From contig JAFYQF010000025.1 of the NCBI GenBank assembly GCA_017559905.1, forward strand, positions 124,001 to 188,000: a DNA stretch of 64,000 nucleotides, written 5' to 3'. Numbering within the stretch: the stretch's first letter is position 1; the number at the start of each line of letters is the position of its first letter. This DNA is from a bacterium (lineage in GTDB: Bacteria > Cyanobacteriota > Vampirovibrionia > Gastranaerophilales > Gastranaerophilaceae). The translations under genes were made by a program, and so were the position numbers. Below the pieces are notes generated by a model. That model searched no databases and had not been told where the DNA came from. It was given only the letters and a program-made list of their open reading frames with translations. Positions 19,114 to 29,670 of the stretch are shown piece by piece.

Positions 19114-21690
19114 CTAATTAAACAAATTCAATTGAGGAACTTCAAGTTCAACATTGTCTTGTTTTTTACGAGTTGAAAGATTATTTGAAAAATCTTTTTG
19201 CATTTTTACCATCAAATCTTGAGAACGCTTAATTACTGAACTTGGCAAACCAGCCATTTTGGCAACCTGGATACCATAACTTTTACTAGCTCCACCCTGA
19301 ACAATTTTGCGTAAAAATTCGATTTCACCATTTTCTTCAGTAACTGTTATTCTGAAATTCTTAATCTGCGGATAAGTTTTTGTCATAACATTCAACTCGT
19401 GATAATGAGTTGCAAAAATACATCTTGATTTTAATTTAGTCGCAATATGTTCTGCCACAGACCAAGCAATTGCAACACCATCATAAGTACTTGTTCCACG
19501 ACCAATTTCATCTAACAAAATAAAACTTCTATCAGTTGCTGAATTCAAAATATAAGCCGTTTCAATCATTTCAACCATGAAAGTTGACTGTCCTAGTGTC
19601 AAATCATCTGACGCACCAACACGTGTGAATATTTTATCTACAGCACCCAATTTTAAATAGTCGGCAGGAACCCAAGAACCAATTTGCGCCATCAACGCAA
19701 TCAAAGCATTTTGTCGCATATAAGTCGACTTACCAGCCATGTTTGGACCTGTTAATATCATAAATTGTGTAGTATCAAAGGAGTTGCATTTTAATTCCAA
19801 ATCATTAGATACATATTCACCCAACGGAAGAATTTTTTCTAATACTGGATGCCTTCCATTTTTAACAATAAAATCATCTGATTCATCAATGATTGGCTTA
19901 CAATAATTGTTTTCAACCGCAACCTGCGCCAAGCAGCAAAGAACATCCGCTGTCGCTACGCACTCTGCGATTTCTCTAATCTTTGAAACAAATTCTTTTG
20001 AATATTCTCTGAAATCTGTGAATAATTTGTATTCTAATTCTGTAGACTTAAATCTTGCAGAAAGAACATCATCTTCGTGTTTTTTCAATTCTTCAGTAAT
20101 AAATCTTTCACCATTTGAAAGAGTTTGCTTGCGGATATAAGTCACGGGCGCCATATTTCTATAAGAATTTGAAACCTCAATAAAATACCCAAAAACTTTA
20201 TTATAACCTACTTTTAAAGTTTTTATACCCGTAGACTCTCTCTCTTTTTCTTCAAAATCTTTCAACCAATCTTCACCATTAGTCAACAGATTCCTGTAAT
20301 AATCAAGTTCTCCGGAAACTCCTTCTTTAATAATTCCGCCTTCTTTGATTATCATCGGCGCATCTTCGTTGATAGTACGCTCAATCAAGTCAACGTAATC
20401 CTTGATTTCATCTTGATAATCAAGAATTTTTTCAAACGGATTATTTTCAAGTTCTTGAGAAGCTGTAATCAATTCTGGCAACATTGAAAGCGAAGTTTTT
20501 AAACTCAAAAAATCTTTCGGATTTGCAGAACTATTACTCAAACGTGTTGATAATCTTTGAATATCATAAATTTTTTCTAAAACTTCAATCATTGACACTC
20601 TTGAAAAAGATTTGTCGACAAGTTCAGATACCGCATCTTGGCGTTTTAAAATATCTGGAACTCTCTTTAATGGCTGACAAATCCAACTTTTCAAAAGTCT
20701 TGCACCCATATTTGTTTTAGTCTGGTCTATAGCCCAAAGCAAAGAACCATATTTATTTTTTTCTCTCAAAGTTTCAACAAGCTCAAGATTTTTCCTTGTA
20801 CTTGCGTCCAAAATCATATATTCAGAAAGTTCATAAGATTCAATTCTCTCAATTTTAGGAACATTTTCTTTCATACTTTCCCAAATATACGCAAACAAAG
20901 CTCCTGCAGCTCTGAAACCAATTTTATATTTATCATACCCAAAAGCAGTTAAAGCTTGAGGAGAAAACAACGCTTTCAAATTTGCATCCGTCATAGAAGT
21001 ATCAAAAACATTTGACGGAATTTTTGAACAGTTATACATTTTAACAATGTAATCAGGCAAATCAATTTTTTCATCAGGCACAATTTGAAAAGGCTTAATT
21101 TCTCCACGAATTGCAGGCGCAACTAGCTCCGCAGGAGAAATTCTTGCAAGCTCTGCCAATATCAAATTTAATGGAGCTTGAGTTACTTTAAATTCACCTG
21201 TTGAAATATCTGAATATGCAAACCCATAAGTTTCAGACCTTTCATCTTTGAACATTGCCGCTATATAATTGTTTGAATTTTGTTTTAAAAAATCACTTTC
21301 AGTCAATGTACCTGATGTAATTACACGAGTAACGCCACGTTTAACCAAGCCTTTTGCCTGCTTTGGGTCTTCCAATTGGTCACAAATAGCAACTCTAATA
21401 TTTTTTTGAACGAGCTTTTCCAAATACGCTGGAGCAGCCTTAATCGGAATACCCGCAAGAGGAATTCTACCATATTTTGCACCAGCATCACGACCAGTCA
21501 AAGTTAATTCTAATTCTCTTGACATTAACACTGCATCTTCAAAAAAAGTTTCGTAAAAATCTCCCAAACGATAAAGTAAAACCGCATTAGAATGTTGTCG
21601 CTTAATCTGCATGTACTGTTGCATTACAGGCGTCAACTCTTCTATATTAACTTCCCATGAATTTATTTGATTGATTTCTGATTTTGACAT
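19114..21690 (-). CDS. mutS: DNA mismatch repair protein MutS
   Basis: 858 aa, full length. N-terminal mismatch-recognition domain with GDFYETFFEDA (the Phe-x-Glu mismatch wedge). Connector, lever and clamp domains follow. The C-terminal ABC-type ATPase has Walker A GPNMAGKSTYMRQ, DDLTLGQSTFMVEM and Walker B ILLDEIGRGTSTYDG. It converges on tgt with 2 bp between the stops. No mutL is in the window. Confidence 0.97.
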   Translation of the reverse strand: MSKSEINQINSWEVNIEELTPVMQQYMQIKRQHSNAVLLYRLGDFYETFFEDAVLMSRELELTLTGRDAGAKYGRIPLAGIPIKAAPAYLEKLVQKNIRVAICDQLEDPKQAKGLVKRGVTRVITSGTLTESDFLKQNSNNYIAAMFKDERSETYGFAYSDISTGEFKVTQAPLNLILAELARISPAELVAPAIRGEIKPFQIVPDEKIDLPDYIVKMYNCSKIPSNVFDTSMTDANLKALFSPQALTAFGYDKYKIGFRAAGALFAYIWESMKENVPKIERIESYELSEYMILDASTRKNLELVETLREKNKYGSLLWAIDQTKTNMGARLLKSWICQPLKRVPDILKRQDAVSELVDKSFSRVSMIEVLEKIYDIQRLSTRLSNSSANPKDFLSLKTSLSMLPELITASQELENNPFEKILDYQDEIKDYVDLIERTINEDAPMIIKEGGIIKEGVSGELDYYRNLLTNGEDWLKDFEEKERESTGIKTLKVGYNKVFGYFIEVSNSYRNMAPVTYIRKQTLSNGERFITEELKKHEDDVLSARFKSTELEYKLFTDFREYSKEFVSKIREIAECVATADVLCCLAQVAVENNYCKPIIDESDDFIVKNGRHPVLEKILPLGEYVSNDLELKCNSFDTTQFMILTGPNMAGKSTYMRQNALIALMAQIGSWVPADYLKLGAVDKIFTRVGASDDLTLGQSTFMVEMIETAYILNSATDRSFILLDEIGRGTSTYDGVAIAWSVAEHIATKLKSRCIFATHYHELNVMTKTYPQIKNFRITVTEENGEIEFLRKIVQGGASKSYGIQVAKMAGLPSSVIKRSQDLMVKMQKDFSNNLSTRKKQDNVELEVPQLNLFN

Positions 21691-21708
21691 AGATATAATC
21701 GAATTATA
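21671..21708. promoter_or_regulatory. interleaved divergent promoters of mutS and the anchored unknown gene
   Basis: Plus strand: TTGATT (21671-21676), 17 bp, TATAAT (21694-21699), reaching back into the mutS start. Minus strand: a TATAAT at 21703-21708 lies 12 nt before the mutS ATG, with only a weak -35. The two -10 boxes form a perfect inverted repeat (GATAT-AAT/ATT-ATATC, three-base centre). Confidence 0.55.
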
Positions 21709-21729
21709 TCATGAAGTAGAGGAAAAAAC

Positions 21730-22329
21730 ATGGGCTGCTTAAAAAATATTTTCATGGCGATTATATTAGCACTGGCTTTTGTCGGATTTATGTCACTTGG
21801 TGGCGGTAAACTTGTTGCAAATATTATCCAAAATTATCTCAATCCGCCTCAAGAAACTATGGTTAAACGTGCTGAAAAAGTCGGGAATTTTTCAAATCTA
21901 AATGAAGAATTTGAGATTGAAAAAGCTGCAGGTTTACTAGGTTACAACGGAGTTGTAGCTGAACACAAAGCCTCTGGACAAAAACTAATAATTGTTGACA
22001 CAAACAACAAACCAATCCTAACTGCTGATGATATAAAATCTGAAAAAATCGAAGAAAAATTACTAGCACTAACTAACAAAATTAAATACCAAACATTCCA
22101 AGTTGATGAACTTAAAGTTACAAAACGAGGGATTTTAAATTCTTATGGCAAAGAATCTCCTTACATAAAATTTGAAGCTAGAGCAAAAAAATTGCCAATC
22201 GGAGATGTTGCAGGAATAATTTCTGTCACCGAAACTACCAACGGCGAACAAAGGTTACTAATTTCTGCAAACGAAAAAAAGAAATATTCTCAACTTATTT
22301 CTGATGAATTTTTCAAATCCGTAAAATAA
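21730..22329 (+). CDS. unknown membrane-anchored protein
   Basis: 199 aa, not recognised. One N-terminal transmembrane segment (about 6-25) precedes a hydrophilic extracytoplasmic region with alternating charge and no cysteines. It is divergent from mutS and converges with the amidase gene 4 bp away. Its own consensus promoter (TTGATT-N17-TATAAT) suggests it is well expressed. A cell-envelope role is only a guess. Confidence 0.65.
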   Translation: MGCLKNIFMAIILALAFVGFMSLGGGKLVANIIQNYLNPPQETMVKRAEKVGNFSNLNEEFEIEKAAGLLGYNGVVAEHKASGQKLIIVDTNNKPILTADDIKSEKIEEKLLALTNKIKYQTFQVDELKVTKRGILNSYGKESPYIKFEARAKKLPIGDVAGIISVTETTNGEQRLLISANEKKKYSQLISDEFFKSVK

Positions 22330-22333
22330 AAAT

Positions 22334-23680
22334 TTAATTTTTCATAAATTCTTCTAGCCCATCTGCAATAGCTTTTGCAGAATCTTTTTGAATATCTTTA
22401 TCCAACAATTTCGCATTATCTTCAGGATTAATCAAATACGCAACTTCTATCAAAACACTCAAAGCATTCGTATTTCTTACAACAGCAAGACTACCTTTTC
22501 TAACTTTGTCATTTGAAAAAGGAAGTTGTTCATTCATATTTTTCATAATTGCATCAGCCAATGCCTTTGCTTGCGGATAGTAATAATAAATACTTGTTCC
22601 CGTATTTTCAAGTGGATTCATAGTATCAGGAAGCGCATTTGTATGAATGCTTAAAAATATCATTGCGTCTTTTTCATTTGCAAGTTCAACTCTATCATAC
22701 AAATCAACATAATCATCGTGTCTTCTTGTCATAATAACATCTGCACCACGAGATTTTAGTTCTTTTTCAAGATATTTTGCAATCAAAAGATTTATGTCTT
22801 TTTCTTCATTACGTAAACATCCAATTGAGCCAATCTCTTTACCACCGTGACCAGCATCAACCACAATTTTTATATTTTTTAAGGGTTTTTCTTCTTTTAT
22901 TACAGGGAACTTTCTTATTTTCAATACAAAAGTATTATCTTCAAACTTTCCGCTATAACCTGCTAGCTTTTGCGCCAAAGGAAAAGTAAAAGTCAAAGTT
23001 TCATTTTCTTCACCCTTTATATTGTAGAACTTCACGACAAAAGGGTAACCTCCTTCGATTACATACGGAACTTTTTTATCAAATTCAAACTTAAAAACAT
23101 AATACTCATCATCGTTACTCGACTCTTTATTTATCAATTTTGCAGAAGAAACATCTCCACCTTCTTCAACGTGAGAAATATTAATCCAAGCTGTTTTTTC
23201 ACTATTCAACTCAACTTGATAAAAAGCTCCTGTTTGCCCTATAACTTTAAGCGGCATATCTTTTGAATAATGAGCTATCCTGTTTATACCTCCATCAATC
23301 GGAGTTGAACGAAGTGGCACATTATCTTTAGTTGTAACAAAAGCTCTTGGTTCAGAAAAAACTTTTTTATAAACCATCCCATTTTCAAATAAATTTTGAT
23401 TATTTGTAATCTTAAAAATCTGAACCTCATCTCCAGATTCAAGAACAAACTCATTCAATCCAGATTCTAGATTTACGAAATGAGCAAACCCGCCAGACTT
23501 ATGTACTGGAACAACCTCGCCATTAATTTTTAAAACTTTATCAACGTCGGAATTCCCTACAAAAAAAGTAGTTGGAGATGCTAACTCTACTTCATTTTTT
23601 TTCGGATAAACAACGTCAAGCGCATATGCTGATTGTGCAACCAACATAGCCATCATTGATGTTAATATATAATTCTTCAT
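22334..23680 (-). CDS. N-acetylmuramoyl-L-alanine amidase with SH3-like domain
   Basis: 448 aa. Signal peptide MKNYILTSMMAMLVAQSAYA. A beta-rich middle part with an SH3b-like segment (about 110-170, VPLRSTPIDGG...). The C-terminal Amidase_3 domain has zinc ligands in VVDAGHGGKE, the conserved Glu region and IHTNAL, ending with EVAYLINPEDN. It cleaves the amide between MurNAc and the stem peptide in the periplasm and acts in cell separation. A TATAAT (23687-23692) lies only 6 nt before the ATG, with TTGTAA 16 bp further, so the mRNA is probably leaderless. Confidence 0.9.
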   Translation of the reverse strand: MKNYILTSMMAMLVAQSAYALDVVYPKKNEVELASPTTFFVGNSDVDKVLKINGEVVPVHKSGGFAHFVNLESGLNEFVLESGDEVQIFKITNNQNLFENGMVYKKVFSEPRAFVTTKDNVPLRSTPIDGGINRIAHYSKDMPLKVIGQTGAFYQVELNSEKTAWINISHVEEGGDVSSAKLINKESSNDDEYYVFKFEFDKKVPYVIEGGYPFVVKFYNIKGEENETLTFTFPLAQKLAGYSGKFEDNTFVLKIRKFPVIKEEKPLKNIKIVVDAGHGGKEIGSIGCLRNEEKDINLLIAKYLEKELKSRGADVIMTRRHDDYVDLYDRVELANEKDAMIFLSIHTNALPDTMNPLENTGTSIYYYYPQAKALADAIMKNMNEQLPFSNDKVRKGSLAVVRNTNALSVLIEVAYLINPEDNAKLLDKDIQKDSAKAIADGLEEFMKN

Positions 23681-23805
23681 GCCTTAATTATATAATCTAA
23701 AGATTTAATTACAATCCAACAAAAATTATTGGTAAATATTCGTTAATATTATGTAATTTTATAATTCCTTATGCTAGAATATTAAGAGGATAGGGGAGAT
23801 TTACG

Positions 23806-25539
23806 GTGAGAGAAAGACTAACCGAAAGAGCTAAAGAAAAAAGATTTAAAAGATTCGATAAATTATTGAGCTGTTTGCATATTTTTTTCGTAGGATTTGC
23901 CGCTGCATTAGTAATTTATTTATTTTTCATAATGGTAATTGATACTGGCAAATACCGTGTGCGAGCACAGAACCAACGCACAGGAAGAACGTTCTCTATG
24001 CGTGGCGATATTTTTGACAGGAACGGAATAAAACTTGCTACAGACAAGGTTTATTCTGATGTTTACGCACACCCTGAAAACTATGATAGCACTCCAGAAG
24101 AATTGGCAAAAAAGCTTGCACCGATTTTAAAAATTCCAAAAGATAAACTTGCCCAAACCCTAAAAAAACCAGGCCCAGTAATTACTATAAAAAAAGATAT
24201 TGACAGAAATGCCGCAAAAGAAATTGCAAAACTTCACTTAAGAGAAATCTCAATGGGCAAAAAAAACACCCGTGAATATCCTCAAGGAACTCTAGCAGCA
24301 CACGTTCTAGGATATTACAATTTCGATGCAGACATCGCTAACGGAGTTGAATACACTGCAAAAGATAAATTAGAAAACATCGAAGAAATGATTCAATTCC
24401 AAGCTACTCGTGACGGAAAAGTTATTTACGATTTCACAACAGACGCAGTTGCTACAACTAAAAACCCAAAAGGACAAGATATAACTTTAACCATTGATGC
24501 AGCAATCCAACATATTTGCGAAAAAGAAATCGAAAAAATGGTTCTAGAAAAAGAAGCGCTACGTGGGACTGTATTAGTTATGAACCCTCGTAACGGAGAA
24601 ATTTTAGCATACGCAGTTTATCCGACTTACGACCCCAATAATTATAAAAAAGCAACCCAAGCACAAATCAAAAACTGGACGCTAACAGATGTATTTCCAC
24701 CAGGGTCAACTTTCAAAATTATTACGGTTGCAGCCGCAATGAGCTTGGGCAAAATCAATGAAAACACGACTGTTTTAGATACTGGTAAAACAACTATCGG
24801 AAACTGGGTTATTAAAAACTACGACTATGATCAACACCCATATCCAGGACAAATTTCTTTAGAATATCTATTCGAACACTCTAGTAACATTGGCGCAATC
24901 AACGTTGCAAAAACAATGACTCCGAAAGAATTTTATGAAGTTCTTCAGACATTTGGTTTTGGTTCAAGAACAGGTATAGACCTACCAGGCGAATCTTCAG
25001 GGCTACTACCATATTGGGCACAATGGGACAAAGGAATTCAAGCTACAATGTCATACGGATACGGAACTTCCGTAACCGCTATGCAAATGTTGTCAGCAGT
25101 TCAAGCCCTTGCTAACAACGGTATTAGGATTACTCCTCATATCATTAAATATTCACCAGAAGAACTTGAACAAAGAGTTCAATATACACAAGTTGTAACA
25201 CCTGAAACTGCTCAATCAATCACAAAACTTTTAGCAACAAGTGTTAACAACGGAAAATCTGTTATTAAAATGGACAACTACAATGTTGCCGCAAAAACTG
25301 GTACATCAAGAAAACCAAAAGAAAACGCTTCAGGTTATACTCCATACACATACACTTCAACTATCGGCTACTTACCAGCTAGCGACCCACAAATCCTAAT
25401 TTATGTAATGGTTGATAGCGCAAAAGTCGGACCTGTATGGGGAAACACAGTAGCTGGACCTGTGTTCAAAGAGGTTGCAACTCAAACAGCGAGAATGCTA
25501 AACATCAAACCTGATAAACAAACAACTAAAAATCAATAA
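23806..25539 (+). CDS. ftsI: peptidoglycan D,D-transpeptidase FtsI/PBP2-like
   Basis: 577 aa class B penicillin-binding protein. GTG start preceded by GGGGAG. One N-terminal transmembrane helix (about 27-47), then the dimerisation/pedestal domain beginning RGDIFDRNG. The transpeptidase domain has S301-TFK in PPGSTFK, S359-S-N and K497-TGT. It cross-links septal or lateral peptidoglycan. The murE gene 18 bp later places it in a dcw-like context, so FtsI is favoured over PBP2. Confidence 0.92.
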   Translation: MRERLTERAKEKRFKRFDKLLSCLHIFFVGFAAALVIYLFFIMVIDTGKYRVRAQNQRTGRTFSMRGDIFDRNGIKLATDKVYSDVYAHPENYDSTPEELAKKLAPILKIPKDKLAQTLKKPGPVITIKKDIDRNAAKEIAKLHLREISMGKKNTREYPQGTLAAHVLGYYNFDADIANGVEYTAKDKLENIEEMIQFQATRDGKVIYDFTTDAVATTKNPKGQDITLTIDAAIQHICEKEIEKMVLEKEALRGTVLVMNPRNGEILAYAVYPTYDPNNYKKATQAQIKNWTLTDVFPPGSTFKIITVAAAMSLGKINENTTVLDTGKTTIGNWVIKNYDYDQHPYPGQISLEYLFEHSSNIGAINVAKTMTPKEFYEVLQTFGFGSRTGIDLPGESSGLLPYWAQWDKGIQATMSYGYGTSVTAMQMLSAVQALANNGIRITPHIIKYSPEELEQRVQYTQVVTPETAQSITKLLATSVNNGKSVIKMDNYNVAAKTGTSRKPKENASGYTPYTYTSTIGYLPASDPQILIYVMVDSAKVGPVWGNTVAGPVFKEVATQTARMLNIKPDKQTTKNQ

Positions 25540-25557
25540 CATTTATAGGAGATAAAA

Positions 25558-27060
25558 ATGAAACTTGACGAACTTATTGAACATCTTGATTATAAAGATT
25601 TAAGAAATTTCAAAAATATTGACGTTACAGGAATTTCATATAATTCAAAAACAACAAAATCTGGAGATATATTTATTTGTTTAACAGGCGAATACACTGA
25701 CGGTCATGAATACGCTCCGAGCGCAATCGAAAACGGTGCTGTAGCACTCCTAGTTGAAAGACTTCTTGACAACGTAGGAAAAACTCCACAAATTGTTGTT
25801 AATTCAACAAGACACAAAATTGCAGACATCGCTGACAGATTTTATTCAAGCCCATCCAAAGGAATCAATCTTGTGGGCATAACAGGAACTAACGGCAAAA
25901 CAACAGTTACCCATTTGATACAAAAAATATTAGAAGAAAACAACGAAAAATGTGCACTTATAGGCACTCTAGGATATAAATTATCTTCAACAGGAGAGTA
26001 CAGAGATGCAAAACACACAACTCCACAAGCTCCTGAACTTCAAGCAACATTGAGAATGATTAAAGATGTTGAAAAAATCGACAACGTTGTAATGGAAGTA
26101 AGTTCACACGCACTTGAACAAAACCGTGTTGGTGGATGCTGTTTCAATGGCGCAGTTCTTACAAACTTGACTCAAGACCACTTGGACTATCACATCACGA
26201 TGGACAATTATTTTGAAGCAAAAGCGTTATTATTCAAACACTTACAAGAAGGTGATTTTGCAGTAATTAACGCAGATGACAACTATGCAGATAGATTTAT
26301 GAAAGTTATACCAGAAGGCGTAAAAACATTAACTTATGGTGTAAAAAAAGACGCTGATATTAAAGCTAAAGACATTAACTTTTCACTTAACGGTGCAGAA
26401 TTCACTCTTGTAGTTCGTGGGGATTTTGTACAAAACGGATGGGTAGAAGAACACCGAGTTAACTTACACATGAATGGTATGTTCAGCGTTTATAACGTAT
26501 TAGCAGCAATTGCAGCTTCTATTTCAATGGGAATTGATTTAAAGACATCATTGAAAGCACTAGAAAATGTAAAAGGTGTCGCTGGCAGATTTGAAGTTGT
26601 TGCCAAAAAACCACTTGTAATCGTTGATTACGCTCACACTCCTGACGGATTAGAAAATGTCTTGAACTCTGCAAGAGAAATCACTCCTGAAAACGGCAAA
26701 TTAATCTGTTTATTCGGATGTGGTGGCGACAGAGATGCAACAAAACGTCCAAAAATGGGTGCTATTGCAGAAAGAATTGCGGACAAAATTGTTATCACAA
26801 GCGACAACCCTCGAAGCGAAGACCCTCAACAAATAATCACTGACATTATTGCAGGTCTTAAAAGCGTAAACCCTGAAACAGTTATTGTAGAAGCCGACAG
26901 AGGTCAAGCTATTGCACTTCTAAAAACTATCGCAGAAAACAATGACGTAGTTGTTATTGCTGGCAAAGGGCACGAAGATTACCAAATCCTAAAAGACAAA
27001 ACAATACATTTTGATGATAGAGAAGAAGCAAGAAAAATTTTCGAAGGCAGCGTTATATAG
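25558..27060 (+). CDS. murE: UDP-MurNAc-tripeptide ligase MurE
   Basis: 500 aa Mur ligase adding the third stem residue. P-loop GITGTNGKTTVTHLI, TTPQAPEL, the conserved carbamylated-Lys region and the substrate motif DNPR (in TSDNPRSEDP) are visible. DNPR predicts meso-diaminopimelate as substrate, consistent with a Gram-negative wall. TAGGAG precedes the ATG. Confidence 0.95.
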   Translation: MKLDELIEHLDYKDLRNFKNIDVTGISYNSKTTKSGDIFICLTGEYTDGHEYAPSAIENGAVALLVERLLDNVGKTPQIVVNSTRHKIADIADRFYSSPSKGINLVGITGTNGKTTVTHLIQKILEENNEKCALIGTLGYKLSSTGEYRDAKHTTPQAPELQATLRMIKDVEKIDNVVMEVSSHALEQNRVGGCCFNGAVLTNLTQDHLDYHITMDNYFEAKALLFKHLQEGDFAVINADDNYADRFMKVIPEGVKTLTYGVKKDADIKAKDINFSLNGAEFTLVVRGDFVQNGWVEEHRVNLHMNGMFSVYNVLAAIAASISMGIDLKTSLKALENVKGVAGRFEVVAKKPLVIVDYAHTPDGLENVLNSAREITPENGKLICLFGCGGDRDATKRPKMGAIAERIADKIVITSDNPRSEDPQQIITDIIAGLKSVNPETVIVEADRGQAIALLKTIAENNDVVVIAGKGHEDYQILKDKTIHFDDREEARKIFEGSVI

Positions 27061-27072
27061 AAAGGCAAAAAA

Positions 27073-28011
27073 TTGAGAACCCAATTACTAATAGAACAAC
27101 ATTTTCACGGATGTTTTGGAATAGATTTTAACAAAGCTAACGTTGATGAAATCTTATATTTATCTAAAGAAATTACTAAATACGGCATTGGCGGAATATT
27201 CCCAACACTAGTAACTGACAACATAATAAATATAAAGCAACAGATTGAAATCATCAAAGAAGCTGCCTCAAAACAAACTTCGGATATGGCAAAAATACTC
27301 GGCATTCATTTGGAAGGTATCTTTTTAAACACAGAAAAAAGAGGTATTCATAATCCAAAATATTTTATGTTGCCCACAATTGAAAATTACCAAATGATAG
27401 AAGACCCTTTTATAAAAATCCAAACACTAGCTCCAGAATTTGATGATGGAGTTATAAAATATCTTTGGAACAAAGGTGTTAGAGTCCAAGCAGGACACTG
27501 TATTAGTGGACATTTGACAGGTTGTCGAGGTGTAACACACTTATTCAACGCAATGAGCGGAACTTCTCATCGTGGAAAATCTACTGCACTAACAGCATTA
27601 GTTACAGATAGCCTTTACGCTGAAATTATTGCAGACGGCATTCACCTATCAGAAGATGCTCTAAAACTAACATTTAAAGCAAAACCTCTTGATAAAATAC
27701 TTTTAATAAGCGATAGCTTGCCAATTACTGAAAGTAATTTAAAGAAAATGGAATTTGCAGGTTCTATGATTTATTATGACGGAGAAAAAGCTACCTCTAA
27801 AGCAGGTACTTTAGCAGGCAGTACAACACTTCTACCTGCAATAATAAAAAGACTTGCACATAGCAAAATTCTTTCAACGGACCCTGCTGAAATCAATGCA
27901 AAACTAACGCACTTAATCAGCAACCCTTACAAATATCACAATATCAAATTAGACGGATATGTAGAATGGGATGATGATTGGAACATAACCAACGTTCATA
28001 TTGGCAAATAG
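27073..28011 (+). CDS. nagA: N-acetylglucosamine-6-phosphate deacetylase-like amidohydrolase, short N-terminus
   Basis: 312 aa, TTG start after AAAGG. The metal-binding H-x-H is H10 and H12 in EQHFHGCFGIDF. Further family motifs are LGIHLEGIFLN, AGHCIS, HLFNAMSG, ADGIHLS and the catalytic Asp in LISDSLP. The usual N-terminal beta-sandwich half (about 50 residues before H-x-H-G) is missing, so the protein is shorter than typical NagA (about 380 aa). Position right behind murE suggests amino-sugar recycling from cell wall. Family assignment is firm; the exact substrate is inferred. Confidence 0.8.
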   Translation: MRTQLLIEQHFHGCFGIDFNKANVDEILYLSKEITKYGIGGIFPTLVTDNIINIKQQIEIIKEAASKQTSDMAKILGIHLEGIFLNTEKRGIHNPKYFMLPTIENYQMIEDPFIKIQTLAPEFDDGVIKYLWNKGVRVQAGHCISGHLTGCRGVTHLFNAMSGTSHRGKSTALTALVTDSLYAEIIADGIHLSEDALKLTFKAKPLDKILLISDSLPITESNLKKMEFAGSMIYYDGEKATSKAGTLAGSTTLLPAIIKRLAHSKILSTDPAEINAKLTHLISNPYKYHNIKLDGYVEWDDDWNITNVHIGK

Positions 28012-28020
28012 GAGAAACAC

Positions 28021-29670
28021 ATGAAAAGTGACAATATTAAATCAGGAATAGCAAGAACTCCTCACAGAGGGCTTTTGATGGCTACAGGCTTAAGTAAAAA
28101 AAATATGAAAGTACCTTTCATTGGAATAGCGAGCTCTTTTTCGGATTTAGTACCTGGTCACATAGGAATGCGTGATTTAGAACGCCAAATTGAAAAAGGG
28201 ATTCATTCAGCTGGCGGACAAGCATTTATTTTTGGAGTACCTGCAATATGCGACGGTATTGCAATGGGACACGAAGGTATGCGCTATTCTCTTCCATCAA
28301 GAGATTTGATAGCTGATTGTGTAGAAAGCGTTGCAGCAGCTCATCAATTAGACGGGATTGTTTTGTTATCTAATTGCGATAAAATCACACCAGGAATGAT
28401 TATCGGAGCACTTCGTTTAAATATACCTGCAATTATTGTAACAGCAGGACCTATGCTTGATGGAGAGTGCCAACACCACCATAAATTAACTATGGTCACT
28501 GGCTCATTTGAAGCAGTTGGTAAATACAGAAAAGGCGAAATAACTGAAGAAGAACTTCTTGCAATGGAAGAAGAATCTTGCCCATCAGCAGGCGCTTGCC
28601 AAGGGATGTATACCGCAAATACAATGGCTTGTTTAACAGAAATTTTAGGAATGTCTTTGCCATATTGTTCTTCAGCATCAGCCGTTTCTGCAAAGAAAAG
28701 ACGAATTGCGTTTGAAAGTGGTATGCAAATTTTAGATCTTGTAAAAAATGACATCAAACCATCTGACGTAATCACTAAAAATTCTCTATTAAACGCATAC
28801 AAAGCATCTTTAGCTCTTGGCGGTTCAACTAACACGTTCCTACACCTGCTAGCAATTTCTAACGCTGCGGGACTAGATGTAACAATTGATGATTTTGACA
28901 AATTAAGCCGTGAAGTTCACCAAATTGTAAAAATCAATCCATCTTCAACATTAACAATGTCAGATTTTCATAACGCTGGCGGAATTCCTGCTGTTGTAAA
29001 ATCTTTAGACAAAAAGCTAGAAGAAACTCTAACTGTTAGCGGATTATCAAACAAAGAAAACAGTAAAAATGCCTACATAAACACTGAAATAATTCCTATG
29101 TACGAAAACTCTACATACACTGAAGCTGGATTAGGAGTTTTGTATGGCAACCTTGCTAAAGATGGCTGTGTAATAAAAATTTCTGGCGTAGCTCCGGAAT
29201 GTTATGAATTCGAAGGAAGTGCAAGAGTATTTGAAAGCGAAGAAGACGCTATGGAAGCTCTCGAAACCGACAAAATTCAAGAAGGCGACGTTATTGTAAT
29301 CAGATACGAAGGTCCAGTAGGAGGTCCAGGCATGAGGGAAATGCTTGCACCTACTTCGTTACTAGTAGGAAAAGGGCTTGGGGAAAAATGTGCTCTTATT
29401 ACAGATGGCAGATTTTCAGGCGCAACCAGAGGAATTTGCGTTGGTCACATTTGTCCTGAAGCAGCTAAAGGTGGCACTATTGCTCTTGTTAACAACGGAG
29501 ATAAAATCAAAATTGATATCCCTAATAGAACTATTGAACTTTTAGTTTCTGACACAGAATTAGCAAACAGACGTGAGAACTTGAAACCGTTTGAATCAAA
29601 AGTTAAATCTGGATATTTAGCGAAATATGCTAAAAATGTTCAAGACGCAAGTCACGGAGCAATCGTTTAA
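28021..29670 (+). CDS. ilvD: dihydroxy-acid dehydratase
   Basis: 549 aa Fe-S dehydratase of branched-chain amino acid synthesis. Cluster cysteines are seen in [10 protein letters not shown] and [14 protein letters not shown]. The C-terminal part has [16 protein letters not shown] and [15 protein letters not shown]. Full length. It is embedded in the wall-gene operon with 9 bp from nagA and a one-base overlap with the next gene. Confidence 0.95.
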   Translation: MKSDNIKSGIARTPHRGLLMATGLSKKNMKVPFIGIASSFSDLVPGHIGMRDLERQIEKGIHSAGGQAFIFGVPAICDGIAMGHEGMRYSLPSRDLIADCVESVAAAHQLDGIVLLSNCDKITPGMIIGALRLNIPAIIVTAGPMLDGECQHHHKLTMVTGSFEAVGKYRKGEITEEELLAMEEESCPSAGACQGMYTANTMACLTEILGMSLPYCSSASAVSAKKRRIAFESGMQILDLVKNDIKPSDVITKNSLLNAYKASLALGGSTNTFLHLLAISNAAGLDVTIDDFDKLSREVHQIVKINPSSTLTMSDFHNAGGIPAVVKSLDKKLEETLTVSGLSNKENSKNAYINTEIIPMYENSTYTEAGLGVLYGNLAKDGCVIKISGVAPECYEFEGSARVFESEEDAMEALETDKIQEGDVIVIRYEGPVGGPGMREMLAPTSLLVGKGLGEKCALITDGRFSGATRGICVGHICPEAAKGGTIALVNNGDKIKIDIPNRTIELLVSDTELANRRENLKPFESKVKSGYLAKYAKNVQDASHGAIV

